From contig NZ_FODN01000003.1 of NCBI RefSeq assembly GCF_900110375.1, positions 186,001-250,000 on the forward strand: DNA of 64,000 bases, written 5' to 3'. Under the pieces are notes generated by a model, which saw only the letters and a program-made list of their open reading frames with translations, did no database searches and was not told where the DNA came from. This stretch comes from Flavobacterium sinopsychrotolerans (GTDB lineage Bacteria > Bacteroidota > Bacteroidia > Flavobacteriales > Flavobacteriaceae). Positions 8,513 to 17,583 of this stretch are shown piece after piece. Made by a program: the position numbers and the translations under genes. How positions within the stretch are numbered: the stretch's first letter is position 1; each line of letters begins with the position of its first letter.

Positions 8513-9961
8513 ATGAAAATAAAAATTTTATCTCTTTTTTTCCTAATTACGGCAACTGCTTTTTCTCAAGAAAACAGCAAAGAACCGGTTTTCAAAAAAA
8601 GAGTGTTAGAAAGTACGGAAGTTGACTTTTTAGCCAGTTATTACAATCAAGACGGATCAAAATCAGCCGTTTCAGGTGGAATTGGTTCGGAGAAACTGAC
8701 TGATGTTGCCTCCAATATTGTCGTGGCAATGCCCTTGAATGATGATGATGTTTTGACTATTGATTTAGGAATATCCGCCTATTCATCAGCATCTTCCAGT
8801 AATATAAATCCATTTAATTCCACGGGAGCTTCTGGTGGTGGCGAAGACGGTGACGATGATAGAATAGCAGGAAGTAAAGCGGCGGCTACCGGACCTTACG
8901 GAACGCCTTGGCAAGCTTCTTCGGGTGCTTCAAAAAGTGATCAGCTGGTTTCTGTTGTTGCCAATTATAGTCACAGCAGTGATTCCAGGAATTTTATTTG
9001 GAACACAGATGTTTCTTTTTCAAATGAATACGATTATACTTCTGTTGGTTTTGGCGGAGGAATCGCAAGTCTTTTTAATGAAAAAAATACGGAATTGAGC
9101 TTGAAAGTAAATGCGTATTTGGACCAATGGAGACCTATTTATCCTACTGAACTGCACGAATATTCAAAATATGGTTCTAATTTTTTAAATCAAGGCTACT
9201 TTAGCGGAGTTTCGGTTTTGGATCAAAACGGAGTTTCGACAACCAATTATTTGCCGTCTGCGTTTCAAACAGTAAATGCGGTTAATCGAAATTCGTTCTC
9301 AGCTTCTGTAGGTTTTTCTCAGGTTTTAACCAAGAAATTACAAGTTTCTGTTTTCTTTGATGTATTGCAGCAACAAGGATTATTGTCGTCTCCTTATCAC
9401 CGTATTTATTTTGCTGATAAAGCGAATTTTTACATTGGACAACCGGAATATATCAGCAATTATGAAAGTACAAGTAATGCTGGAGTCTACAAATTAGCGG
9501 ATGATATCGAAAGATTACCGGATTCTCGTTTTAAACTTCCTGTTGGAGCACGTTTGAATTATTACATCAATGAGCGATTTATATTGCGAACCTATTATCG
9601 TTTTTATTCTGATAACTGGGACATTCAATCGCATACCGCCAGTTTTGAACTTCCTGTGAAATTATCGGATAAATTTACTGTTTTTCCAATGTATCGTTAT
9701 TATACACAAACTGCTTCTAAATATTATGCCCCTTACGAAACCCATTTGTCAACGGAAAAATTCTACACTTCAGATGCTGATTTAGCTACATTTGATGCAA
9801 ATCAATACGGTTTTGGTGTAAATTACACCGATATTTTTACTGCGGGAAAAATTTGGAAATTTGGTCTGAAAAATATTGATTTTAGATTCAATCATTACAA
9901 ACGAAGTGATAATCTGAATGCTAACATTGCTACCATTGCTTTCAAATTTGTAATGCAATAA
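8513..9961 (+). CDS. DUF3570 outer-membrane barrel-like protein
   Basis: 482 residues with a signal peptide ending TAFSQ. The rest alternates as amphipathic strands rich in aromatic residues and ends in FKFVMQ, as outer-membrane beta-barrels do. Residues about 95-142 form a low-complexity insert with an acidic GGGEDGDDD run and two short motifs, STGAS (103-107) and SSGAS (136-140). These resemble the SGAT core that ApbE enzymes flavinylate, but both lack the usual upstream Asp. The order apbE-DUF4266-DUF3570 recurs in Bacteroidota and Proteobacteria; the family has no firm function. Confidence 0.85.
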   Translation: MKIKILSLFFLITATAFSQENSKEPVFKKRVLESTEVDFLASYYNQDGSKSAVSGGIGSEKLTDVASNIVVAMPLNDDDVLTIDLGISAYSSASSSNINPFNSTGASGGGEDGDDDRIAGSKAAATGPYGTPWQASSGASKSDQLVSVVANYSHSSDSRNFIWNTDVSFSNEYDYTSVGFGGGIASLFNEKNTELSLKVNAYLDQWRPIYPTELHEYSKYGSNFLNQGYFSGVSVLDQNGVSTTNYLPSAFQTVNAVNRNSFSASVGFSQVLTKKLQVSVFFDVLQQQGLLSSPYHRIYFADKANFYIGQPEYISNYESTSNAGVYKLADDIERLPDSRFKLPVGARLNYYINERFILRTYYRFYSDNWDIQSHTASFELPVKLSDKFTVFPMYRYYTQTASKYYAPYETHLSTEKFYTSDADLATFDANQYGFGVNYTDIFTAGKIWKFGLKNIDFRFNHYKRSDNLNANIATIAFKFVMQ

Positions 9962-9986
9962 AACCTAAATTTACAAAAAGATAAAA

Positions 9987-10649
9987 ATGCACATATTAAT
10001 TGTAGAAGACGAAGCCGGAATTGTTCAATTTCTGCAACAAGGATTAGAGGAGGAAGGCTATACAATTAGCAGTGCTTCGGATGGTTTGAAAGGATTTGAG
10101 TTGTCCCAAAAGGAAAATTTTGATCTGATTTTATTGGATTGGATGTTGCCAAAAATGACTGGATTAGAACTTTGTAAATCCATTCGATTAAAAAACACTA
10201 CGACTCCAATCATTTTTCTGACAGCAAAAGATACCGTTCAAGAAACAATTGAAGGATTGAAAGCGGGTGCCAATGACTACATCAAGAAACCTTTTAGTTT
10301 TGATGAATTGGTAGAACGCATCAAAATTCATTTCAGAAACCAAATTGAAGATGAAATTCTGACCCTTGGTACAATCAAAATTGATATTCCACAACACCGT
10401 GTTTTAGTAAATGAAAATGAAGTGGCATTGACACAGCGTGAATTTGAACTATTGACGTATTTGGTGAAAAACAAAGGAAAAGTGTGTACCAGAACTCAGA
10501 TTATTGAGGATGTTTGGGACATACATTTTGAATATGATACCGGCGTTATTGATGTTTTTATGAATGCAATCCGCAAAAAATTGAATTTAAAAATTGAACA
10601 AGACTACATAAAAACCGTTCGTGGTGTAGGGTATATTGCTAACGATTAA
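9987..10649 (+). CDS. OmpR-family response regulator
   Basis: 220 residues: receiver domain, then a winged-helix DNA-binding domain. The acidic pocket is VEDE, the phosphorylated Asp is D51 (LLDWMLP), and the Thr (FLTAKD) and Lys (IKKPFSF) of the switch are present. The C-terminal half has the OmpR/PhoB fold (LTQREFELLTYL, then VRGVGY). It lies 25 bases after DUF3570 and 6 bases before its histidine kinase, and both precede the efflux pump genes, as CusRS/CzcRS pairs do. A CTTAAG direct repeat before the pump gene is its likely binding site. Confidence 0.93.
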   Translation: MHILIVEDEAGIVQFLQQGLEEEGYTISSASDGLKGFELSQKENFDLILLDWMLPKMTGLELCKSIRLKNTTTPIIFLTAKDTVQETIEGLKAGANDYIKKPFSFDELVERIKIHFRNQIEDEILTLGTIKIDIPQHRVLVNENEVALTQREFELLTYLVKNKGKVCTRTQIIEDVWDIHFEYDTGVIDVFMNAIRKKLNLKIEQDYIKTVRGVGYIAND

Positions 10650-10655
10650 ATAAAA

Positions 10656-12050
10656 ATGCAACAACTTTCCTTTAAAAATAGAATTGCTTCTAACTATATT
10701 GTTACCACAGCTTTATTGATTTTTGTGGTTTTCTTTATCATTTATTCTATTGTTAAATTCAGTGTTTACAGTCATGTTAACAACGATATTACGAGTGAAG
10801 TTGATAAACATCTCAATGAAATTGTAATTGTTGGTGATAGTTTTTATTTGATTCACGAGGAAGAATGGAAGGAACGGGAACACAATACGCTAGACGTAAA
10901 TCCGGTATTTATTCAGTTTGTAGATCAAAATAGAAATGTGATTGAAAAATCGCCCAATCTTAAAAAATCTACTTTAATTTTTGATAAAGAAAATGCAGAA
11001 AATAAACTTTTTGACACCAAATTAGCGGATAACGCTATCCGACAAATTCAAGTTCCTATTTATCAAAAAACAAAAATTATTGGCTACATCATAATTGCCA
11101 TGTCGCTTGAAGATGCAACAATGGTACTTAATAATTTATCCGAAGTATTGATAATTGCCTATCCTGTAATTCTGATATTGTTGTTTTTTATTGCTCGATT
11201 TTTCGCCGGAAGGAGTATAAAACCTATTAGTTCCATTATCACAACTTCAAATATTATTACCAAAGACAATCTTACTTCCCGAATTCCGTTACCGCAAAAC
11301 CGTGACGAATTGTTTGTTTTATCTCAAACTATAAACAATTTATTAGACCGAATAGAAACTGCTGTTGAACGAGAAAAGCAGTTCACTTCCGATGCTTCGC
11401 ATGAATTAAGAACACCACTAACTGTAATCAAAGGAACTTTGGAAGTTTTAATTCGGAAACCTAGAGATCACGCAGAATATCAAGAAAAAATTAATTTTTG
11501 TGTTACAGAAGTGAATCGACTGAATCATTTAGTGGATCAATTGCTTTTATTGGCTCGATTTGAAAACCAAAAGCAAACCTTAAAAACGGAAAAAGTGTAT
11601 CTGAACGCTTTATTTTTAGATACTATTGCTAGATATTCTACTGTAATTCAATCCAAAAAGATCACTGTTTCTACTGAATTTGCTCAGGATTATTACTTAG
11701 AAACTGATAATTATTTATTTTCGATAGTGATTAATAATTTGATATCGAATGCATTAAAATATTCAAATCAAAACGGGAATCTGGAAGTTACCATAAAAAC
11801 TATGGATTCTAAAATTCAATGTCAGATCACTGATTCTGGAATTGGAATCCCTGCTGAGGACTTAGAAAAAATATTCAATCAGTTTTACCGCTCAAAATCC
11901 ACTAATCATCCAGAAATAAAAGGAACAGGTTTAGGATTGTCTATCGTAAAAAGATTGTGTTCTTTACTCAATATTGAAATTACAATTAGCAGTAAAGAAA
12001 ATAATGGAACCACTGTAATTTTAAGTTTATTTGAAGCAGACCTTAAGTAG
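10656..12050 (+). CDS. HAMP-domain sensor histidine kinase
   Basis: 464 residues with two membrane helices (about 12-35 and 165-188) that flank a periplasmic sensor of about 130 residues, then HAMP. The phospho-accepting His is in SDASHELRTPLTV; the N box is NNLISNALKYS, G1 is DSGIGIP and G2 GTGLGLSIV. It is the partner of the response regulator 6 bases upstream. The gene position suggests it senses a metal ion in the periplasm; no ligand-binding motif is obvious in the sensor, so the ion cannot be named. Confidence 0.93.
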   Translation: MQQLSFKNRIASNYIVTTALLIFVVFFIIYSIVKFSVYSHVNNDITSEVDKHLNEIVIVGDSFYLIHEEEWKEREHNTLDVNPVFIQFVDQNRNVIEKSPNLKKSTLIFDKENAENKLFDTKLADNAIRQIQVPIYQKTKIIGYIIIAMSLEDATMVLNNLSEVLIIAYPVILILLFFIARFFAGRSIKPISSIITTSNIITKDNLTSRIPLPQNRDELFVLSQTINNLLDRIETAVEREKQFTSDASHELRTPLTVIKGTLEVLIRKPRDHAEYQEKINFCVTEVNRLNHLVDQLLLLARFENQKQTLKTEKVYLNALFLDTIARYSTVIQSKKITVSTEFAQDYYLETDNYLFSIVINNLISNALKYSNQNGNLEVTIKTMDSKIQCQITDSGIGIPAEDLEKIFNQFYRSKSTNHPEIKGTGLGLSIVKRLCSLLNIEITISSKENNGTTVILSLFEADLK

Positions 12051-12068
12051 TTCTTAAGGAAATCCTTA
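12041..12068 (+). promoter_or_regulatory. Candidate response-regulator operator upstream of the efflux pump
   Basis: CTTAAG at 12042-12047 and again at 12053-12058 are separated by five bases, an 11-bp period as expected for an OmpR-family dimer and the same layout as the enterobacterial PmrA box. The site also forms an inverted repeat (CCTTAAG/CTTAAGG), and TAAGGA/TCCTTA (12055-12068) extends it. It overlaps the kinase stop codon and ends 11 bases before a perfect -7 element. Confidence 0.6.
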
Positions 12069-12079
12069 TCTTTAAACTT

Positions 12080-12087
12080 TACTTTTG
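12080..12087 (+). promoter_or_regulatory. -7 promoter element of the efflux pump genes
   Basis: TACTTTTG is an exact TAnnTTTG match 19 bases before the pump ATG. No TTG lies at -33; the CTTAAG repeats are there instead, which fits an activator-dependent promoter. Confidence 0.55.
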
Positions 12088-12106
12088 AAGTATAAATAAG
12101 ATAAAA

Positions 12107-15100
12107 ATGCTCGAAAAAATTATTGCCTTTAGCTTAAAAAATAAACTGATTGTCTTACTCTTTACTTTAGGGGTTTTCGGATTTGGTTTGTTTTCTGTTT
12201 TCCAAATATCCATTGGAGCAGTTCCTGATGTGACGAACAACCAAGTTCAGGTAATTACCACTTCTCGTAACCTTTCTACACAAGATATTGAACAATTTAT
12301 AACCTATCCGGTTGAGATTGAAATGGCCAATTTGCCCGGTGTCAAAGAAATTCGTTCTATATCTAAGTTTGGGCTTTCCGTTGTCACGATTGTTTTTGAT
12401 GAAAATTTGGGTACCTATCTTCCAAGGCAACTTATTGCGGAGAAAATCAAAACGGCTTCAGAGAAAATTCCGCAAGGTTTTGGAACACCTGAAATGGGTC
12501 CAATCACTACAGGACTTGGAGAAATTTATCAATATACTTTAGAAGTAAAACCAGAATTTAAGAATAATTATTCCGTTACTGATTTACGAACCATACAGGA
12601 TTGGGTGGTAAAACGTCAATTATCGGGAATAAAAGGTGTTGTAGAAATTAATACTTGGGGTGGTTTTTTAAAACAATACGAAATCGCGATTAGTCCCTCA
12701 CGTTTGAAAGCGATGAATATTACAACAGCTGATGTTTTTACAGCGCTGGAAAAAAACAATAGTATTGCCGGTGGCGCTTACATCGAAAAAGTGAACCAAA
12801 GTTATTTTATCAGAGGCGAAGGAAAAGTAAATTCGCTGGAAGATATTGGGAATATTGTTGTTGCAAATGCTAATGGATTGCCCGTTTATATCAAGAATGT
12901 AGCACAAGTTCGTTTTGGTCATGCCAACCGTTTTGGTGCAATTACAGGTAATGGCGAAGGCGAAAAAGTCTTGGGACAAGTGATGATGCTCAAAGGTGGA
13001 AATTCTAAACAGGTAATTGATGATGTTAAGAATAGAGTTGCCGAAATCCAAAAATCATTACCTGATGGTGTTTACATTAATGGATTTTTGGAACGAAGCG
13101 AGTTAGTAGGAAAAACAACTTTTACAGTTGCCGAAAACTTGATTTTAGGGTGTTTAATCGTAATTTTTGTTGTCATTTTGTTATTAGGAAACTGGCGTTC
13201 CGGATTGGTCGTGGCTTCTGTGATTCCGTTGTGTTTATTATTCGCCATTTCGTTTATGAATATTTTTGGTATCGATGCCAATTTAATGAGTCTGGGAGCG
13301 ATAGATTTTGGAATTATCATCGATGGTGCTGTAATTATTGTTGAGTTCATAGCTTTCCAAATCGCCAGTAAATCAGCTCATTTAGTAAATCTCAGCAAGG
13401 AAGAACGCCAGTTAGAAATTGATCAAATCACTTATAAAAGTGCTTCCAAAATGATGAATTCGGCTATTTTTGGACAATTGATTATTCTGATTGTTTTTAT
13501 TCCAATTCTATCCTTATCCGGAATTGAAGGTAAAATGTTCAAACCAATGGCAATGACCTTTAGTTTTGCTTTATTAGGCGCAATGATTTTCTGCTTTACC
13601 TATGTTCCAGTCGTTTCTTCTTTGTTTTTAAAACCAAAAGAAGAAAATCCAAATTCACTGTCCAGTAAATTAATCCATAAACTGAATTCCTGGTATTTGC
13701 CCATTATTACATGGGCGGTAAGCAATACTAAAAAAGTAATGTATGGCGCATTAGGATTATTATTGCTAGCCGTGGGATTATTTGCAACTATGGGAGGAGA
13801 ATTTATTCCTACGCTTGATGAAGGTGATTTTGTGATTCAGCCGGTTTTAAAAACAGGAACATCTTTGACAAAAACAATAGCGATAACGACCAAAATAGAA
13901 AAAATAATCCTCAATAACTTCCCGGAAGTCACACAAGTTGTCAGCCGAATTGGAGCTGCAGAAGTGCCTACAGACCCAATGTCTATGGAAGAAAGTGATA
14001 TTATTGTAAAATTGAAACCCAAATCAGATTGGACTTCTGCTTCTTCCAAAGATGAATTGGCAGATAAAATAAAAGCAGCATTGGAAAAACAAATCCCGAA
14101 TATGGAAATCGAATTTACGCAGCCGATAGAAATGCGTTTTAACGAATTAATTTCTGGAACAAGATCTGATGTGGCAGTTAAAGTTTTTGGTGAAGACTTA
14201 AATATTTTGGCACAGAAAGCGCATGAAATCAAAAATGCTATTGCAAAAGTAGAAGGCGCTTCGGATATTATTATCGAGAAAACAGAAGGTTTACCACAAA
14301 TGTCAGTCGTTTATGATCGTTCAAAAATTGCTCGTTACGGTTTGAATATTGCTGATTTGAACGAAATGATTGCGCTGGGCTTTGCCGGAAAAACCGTTGG
14401 AAATGTTTTTGAAGGCGAGAAACGTTTTGATATGGTAATTCGTTTGGATCAAGCAAACCGCCATGACATTGAAGATTTACGTAATTTATATGTTCCAACG
14501 CCAAACGGAGAACAAATTCCGTTGAGTGAATTGGCTTCTATCGAATATACTGAAGGTCCCGCAAAAATTTCTCGAGACAATACTAATAGAAGAATTGTAG
14601 TGGGAATCAACGTTCGGAATCGTGATTTACAAAGTGTAGTGACCGATATTCAGAAAATTGTGGACAATCAAGTTAAATTGCCAGCTGGTTATTACGTGAA
14701 ATATGGCGGACAATTTGAAAATTTACAAAGCGCCAAAGCCCGATTGATGATTGCAGTTCCTATCGCATTATTTTTGATTTTTATCCTTTTGTATTTTGCG
14801 TTTGGCTCCGTAAAAGAAGCGTTAATGGTCTATTCAGCGATTCCTTTATCAGCAGTTGGTGGAGTTCTATTTTTATGGATGCGTGATTTGCCGTTCAGTA
14901 TTTCGGCAGGCGTTGGTTTCATCGCACTTTTCGGAATTGCAGTATTAAACGGAATTGTCCTAATCGAACATTTTAAAGAACTCAAACACCAAGGCATGAA
15001 AGATATTGATGCATTAATTTTGAAAGGAACTACCGATAGATTACGTCCGGTTTTATTAACCGCTTCGGCTGCCGCATTAGGATTTTTACCCATGGCAATT

Positions 15101-16441
15101 TCATCTTCGGCTGGGGCAGAAGTGCAACGACCATTAGCAACGGTAGTCATTGGCGGATTGTTTACGGCTACTATCTTGACGATGATTGTGCTACCTATTT
15201 TATATAAGGTTTTTGATAGTCAATCCTTCAAAAAAGCGAAGTTTAAGAAACATCAAAGTTCAACTTATATCATTTTGTTATTGTTGAGTTCTTCGTTGGC
15301 TTTTTCACAAAATGCTAATCCGGAATTGGATAGTTTATTGTCGAAAGCAATTCAAAATAATAAAGGAATTAAAGCGGCTCAATTGCAAGTGGATAAAACA
15401 AAAGCCAATATCAAAACGGCAAATACTTTTGATAAAACCAATATTTATTACAGTTACGATCAAAATAATTTGGCACTGAATAACGAGCCTTTACGAGTAT
15501 TTGGTGTACAGCAACGTTTTTCTTTTCCAACGGTTTACGGAGCTCAGAAAAAAGTATTTTTTTCTGAATATGAAAGAGAAAAAGCCAATTTTGATATTCA
15601 AAAAAATAAACTTTCATTGGCTGTTTCTAAATCGTATCAGCATATTGTTTATTTGCAACATCAAGAAAAACTATATCAATATTTAGATAGTTTGTACCAA
15701 AATTTCTCTAAAGCAAGCGACAGACGTTTTGAATTAGGAGAAACCAACTATCTGGAAAAAATTACGGCTCAAGCTAAATTCAGACAAATTAGAACTAAGC
15801 TTTCGCAAATTGAGAATGACAAAAAAGCACAATACGAGCTGCTGCAATCCTCGCTTCAAACCGATGAAATTATCGCAATAAAAAGCAATTCAATTACACC
15901 TTTAAATACTTTTATTGATGCAACAAGTAAATCATTTTATACTGCTTATTTAGAAAGTGTTACCACAAATTATAAAAACCAGATAGAGCTGCAAAAACAG
16001 CATTGGTTACCAGATATTAACTTGGATTATTTTCAAGGAAGAAATAACGGTTTATCACAATCGTTGTATGGTTTTCAAGTTGGTTTAGCAGTACCGATTT
16101 TATTCTCGGGACAAGTTGCTAAAAGTAAAGTTGCACAACTTGAATTACAAAGTTGGGAACAACAAAAGCAAAACGAGGAAGTAAAAATAGAAAAGTACAT
16201 TACTCAAAAAAAGAATGAATTAGCCAAACATCAAGAAGCCATAAATTATTACAATATGTATGGAAAAAAATTATCGGATGAGATTATAAAAGTAGGGAAT
16301 AATAGTTATAAACATGGTGAGATTGATTTCTTCCAATACATCCAAAGTTTAGAAAATGCTACAACCATTCAGGTGGATTATTTAGATACTATTTTACAAT
16401 TCAACCAAACCCAATTAGATTTACAATACCTAAATTTTTAA
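12107..16441 (+). CDS. CusA/CzcA heavy-metal RND pump fused to a TolC-like outer-membrane channel
   Basis: 1444 residues. The first ~1040 are a complete heavy-metal RND transporter: an N-terminal helix, large periplasmic loops, the membrane motif AIDFGIIIDGAV with acidic residues of the proton relay, and GGEFIPTLDEGDF at the start of the second half. Residues ~1065-1444 are a TolC-like outer-membrane factor with coiled-coil repeats. Between them lies a hydrophobic stretch (IILLLLSSSLAFSQ) that looks like the former signal peptide of a separate channel gene. No stop or start codon breaks the joint, so it is one polyprotein. Such fusions are known in Bacteroidota. It exports divalent or monovalent metal with the adaptor encoded 10 bases downstream. 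Confidence 0.93.
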   Translation: MLEKIIAFSLKNKLIVLLFTLGVFGFGLFSVFQISIGAVPDVTNNQVQVITTSRNLSTQDIEQFITYPVEIEMANLPGVKEIRSISKFGLSVVTIVFDENLGTYLPRQLIAEKIKTASEKIPQGFGTPEMGPITTGLGEIYQYTLEVKPEFKNNYSVTDLRTIQDWVVKRQLSGIKGVVEINTWGGFLKQYEIAISPSRLKAMNITTADVFTALEKNNSIAGGAYIEKVNQSYFIRGEGKVNSLEDIGNIVVANANGLPVYIKNVAQVRFGHANRFGAITGNGEGEKVLGQVMMLKGGNSKQVIDDVKNRVAEIQKSLPDGVYINGFLERSELVGKTTFTVAENLILGCLIVIFVVILLLGNWRSGLVVASVIPLCLLFAISFMNIFGIDANLMSLGAIDFGIIIDGAVIIVEFIAFQIASKSAHLVNLSKEERQLEIDQITYKSASKMMNSAIFGQLIILIVFIPILSLSGIEGKMFKPMAMTFSFALLGAMIFCFTYVPVVSSLFLKPKEENPNSLSSKLIHKLNSWYLPIITWAVSNTKKVMYGALGLLLLAVGLFATMGGEFIPTLDEGDFVIQPVLKTGTSLTKTIAITTKIEKIILNNFPEVTQVVSRIGAAEVPTDPMSMEESDIIVKLKPKSDWTSASSKDELADKIKAALEKQIPNMEIEFTQPIEMRFNELISGTRSDVAVKVFGEDLNILAQKAHEIKNAIAKVEGASDIIIEKTEGLPQMSVVYDRSKIARYGLNIADLNEMIALGFAGKTVGNVFEGEKRFDMVIRLDQANRHDIEDLRNLYVPTPNGEQIPLSELASIEYTEGPAKISRDNTNRRIVVGINVRNRDLQSVVTDIQKIVDNQVKLPAGYYVKYGGQFENLQSAKARLMIAVPIALFLIFILLYFAFGSVKEALMVYSAIPLSAVGGVLFLWMRDLPFSISAGVGFIALFGIAVLNGIVLIEHFKELKHQGMKDIDALILKGTTDRLRPVLLTASAAALGFLPMAISSSAGAEVQRPLATVVIGGLFTATILTMIVLPILYKVFDSQSFKKAKFKKHQSSTYIILLLLSSSLAFSQNANPELDSLLSKAIQNNKGIKAAQLQVDKTKANIKTANTFDKTNIYYSYDQNNLALNNEPLRVFGVQQRFSFPTVYGAQKKVFFSEYEREKANFDIQKNKLSLAVSKSYQHIVYLQHQEKLYQYLDSLYQNFSKASDRRFELGETNYLEKITAQAKFRQIRTKLSQIENDKKAQYELLQSSLQTDEIIAIKSNSITPLNTFIDATSKSFYTAYLESVTTNYKNQIELQKQHWLPDINLDYFQGRNNGLSQSLYGFQVGLAVPILFSGQVAKSKVAQLELQSWEQQKQNEEVKIEKYITQKKNELAKHQEAINYYNMYGKKLSDEIIKVGNNSYKHGEIDFFQYIQSLENATTIQVDYLDTILQFNQTQLDLQYLNF

Positions 16442-16451
16442 AATACAACTA

Positions 16452-17567
16452 ATGAAAAAATTACTCTATATAATTGCTTTATCTCTTGTTTTATTTTCTT
16501 GCAAAGATTCAAAAACAGAAGAAGTCGAACAAAAAGATAACGGTTTGACAACTGTAACTTCCGCCCAATTCAAGTCTTCGGGAATGGAGATTGGGACTCC
16601 AACAGAACAGGATTTTGATGTAACGGTAAAAGCATCAGGGAAAATTGATGTTCCACCACAAAACAGAGCTAAAGTGAACACTTTTATGGGCGGTTATGTG
16701 AAATCAACGACGCTTTTGGTTGGAAATAAAGTCACAAAAGGACAGGCTTTATTAACGCTACAGAACACCGAATTTCTTGATATTCAAAAAGATTATATGG
16801 AAGTGGCGGAGCAACTAAATTTTTTGAAATCGGAATATGATAGACAAAAAACCTTGTATGATGAAAAAATAACTTCGCAAAAAAACTACCTAAAAGCAGA
16901 AAGTGAATACAGAAGAGCTAAGGCAATGCATCAAAGTTTACGTGCCAAATTATTGCTTTTGAACATTAATCCTAGAAATGTAGAGAAAGGAATTTTGACT
17001 TCAACAATCACTATTTTTTCTCCAATAACGGGTGATATCGTAATCATGAATGCCAATGTGGGAATGTATGTAGCACCTTCGGATGTGATTTTAGAAATTG
17101 TCGATACGGATCATTTGCATTTAGAGTTGGCCGTTTTTGAAAAAGATATTTTGAATGTGAAAATTGGGCAAAAAATACATTTTAAAGTTCCTGAAGCTTC
17201 AAAAGATGTTTTTAATGCCGAAGTACATTTGGTTGGAAAATCAATAGAAGGAAATGACAGAACGATTAATATTCACGGACATTTAGACGATGCCATAAAA
17301 CAAAAACTGTTGACGGGAATGTTTGTAGAAGCTGAAATAATTATCGATGCTAAAAAAGGTTTAGCAATTCCTTCTGAAGCATTAGTTATTGAAAACAACA
17401 AAAATTTCGTACTTTTATTGGACAATGAAAAAAACGGGTATTCATTCAAGAAAGTAAGCGTTACAATAGGCGAGAAGTCTGAAAATTTTGTGGAAATACT
17501 TCCCAATACTGCAATTAATGCCTCTTCAAGAATTTTGACAAAAGGGGTATTCGATTTAGCTAATTAA
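16452..17567 (+). CDS. RND efflux periplasmic adaptor (membrane-fusion protein, CzcB/CusB-like)
   Basis: 371 residues. A lipobox (LVLFSCKDS, Cys17) anchors it to the inner membrane. The order is biotinyl-lipoyl half, alpha-helical hairpin (about 115-165, with repeated heptads), the second lipoyl half with FSPITGDIV, then beta-barrel and membrane-proximal domains. It links the RND pump to the TolC part. It follows the pump gene by 10 bases and precedes the VIT1 gene by 16. No methionine-rich metal site or His-rich tail is visible, so copper versus zinc, cobalt or nickel cannot be decided. Confidence 0.92.
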   Translation: MKKLLYIIALSLVLFSCKDSKTEEVEQKDNGLTTVTSAQFKSSGMEIGTPTEQDFDVTVKASGKIDVPPQNRAKVNTFMGGYVKSTTLLVGNKVTKGQALLTLQNTEFLDIQKDYMEVAEQLNFLKSEYDRQKTLYDEKITSQKNYLKAESEYRRAKAMHQSLRAKLLLLNINPRNVEKGILTSTITIFSPITGDIVIMNANVGMYVAPSDVILEIVDTDHLHLELAVFEKDILNVKIGQKIHFKVPEASKDVFNAEVHLVGKSIEGNDRTINIHGHLDDAIKQKLLTGMFVEAEIIIDAKKGLAIPSEALVIENNKNFVLLLDNEKNGYSFKKVSVTIGEKSENFVEILPNTAINASSRILTKGVFDLAN

Positions 17568-17583
17568 TTAAAAAGTAAATAAA

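Noticed and set aside
15200..15330. Two separate genes instead of a CzcA-TolC fusion
   Set aside because: The frame has no stop across the joint and no ATG directly before the signal-like stretch.
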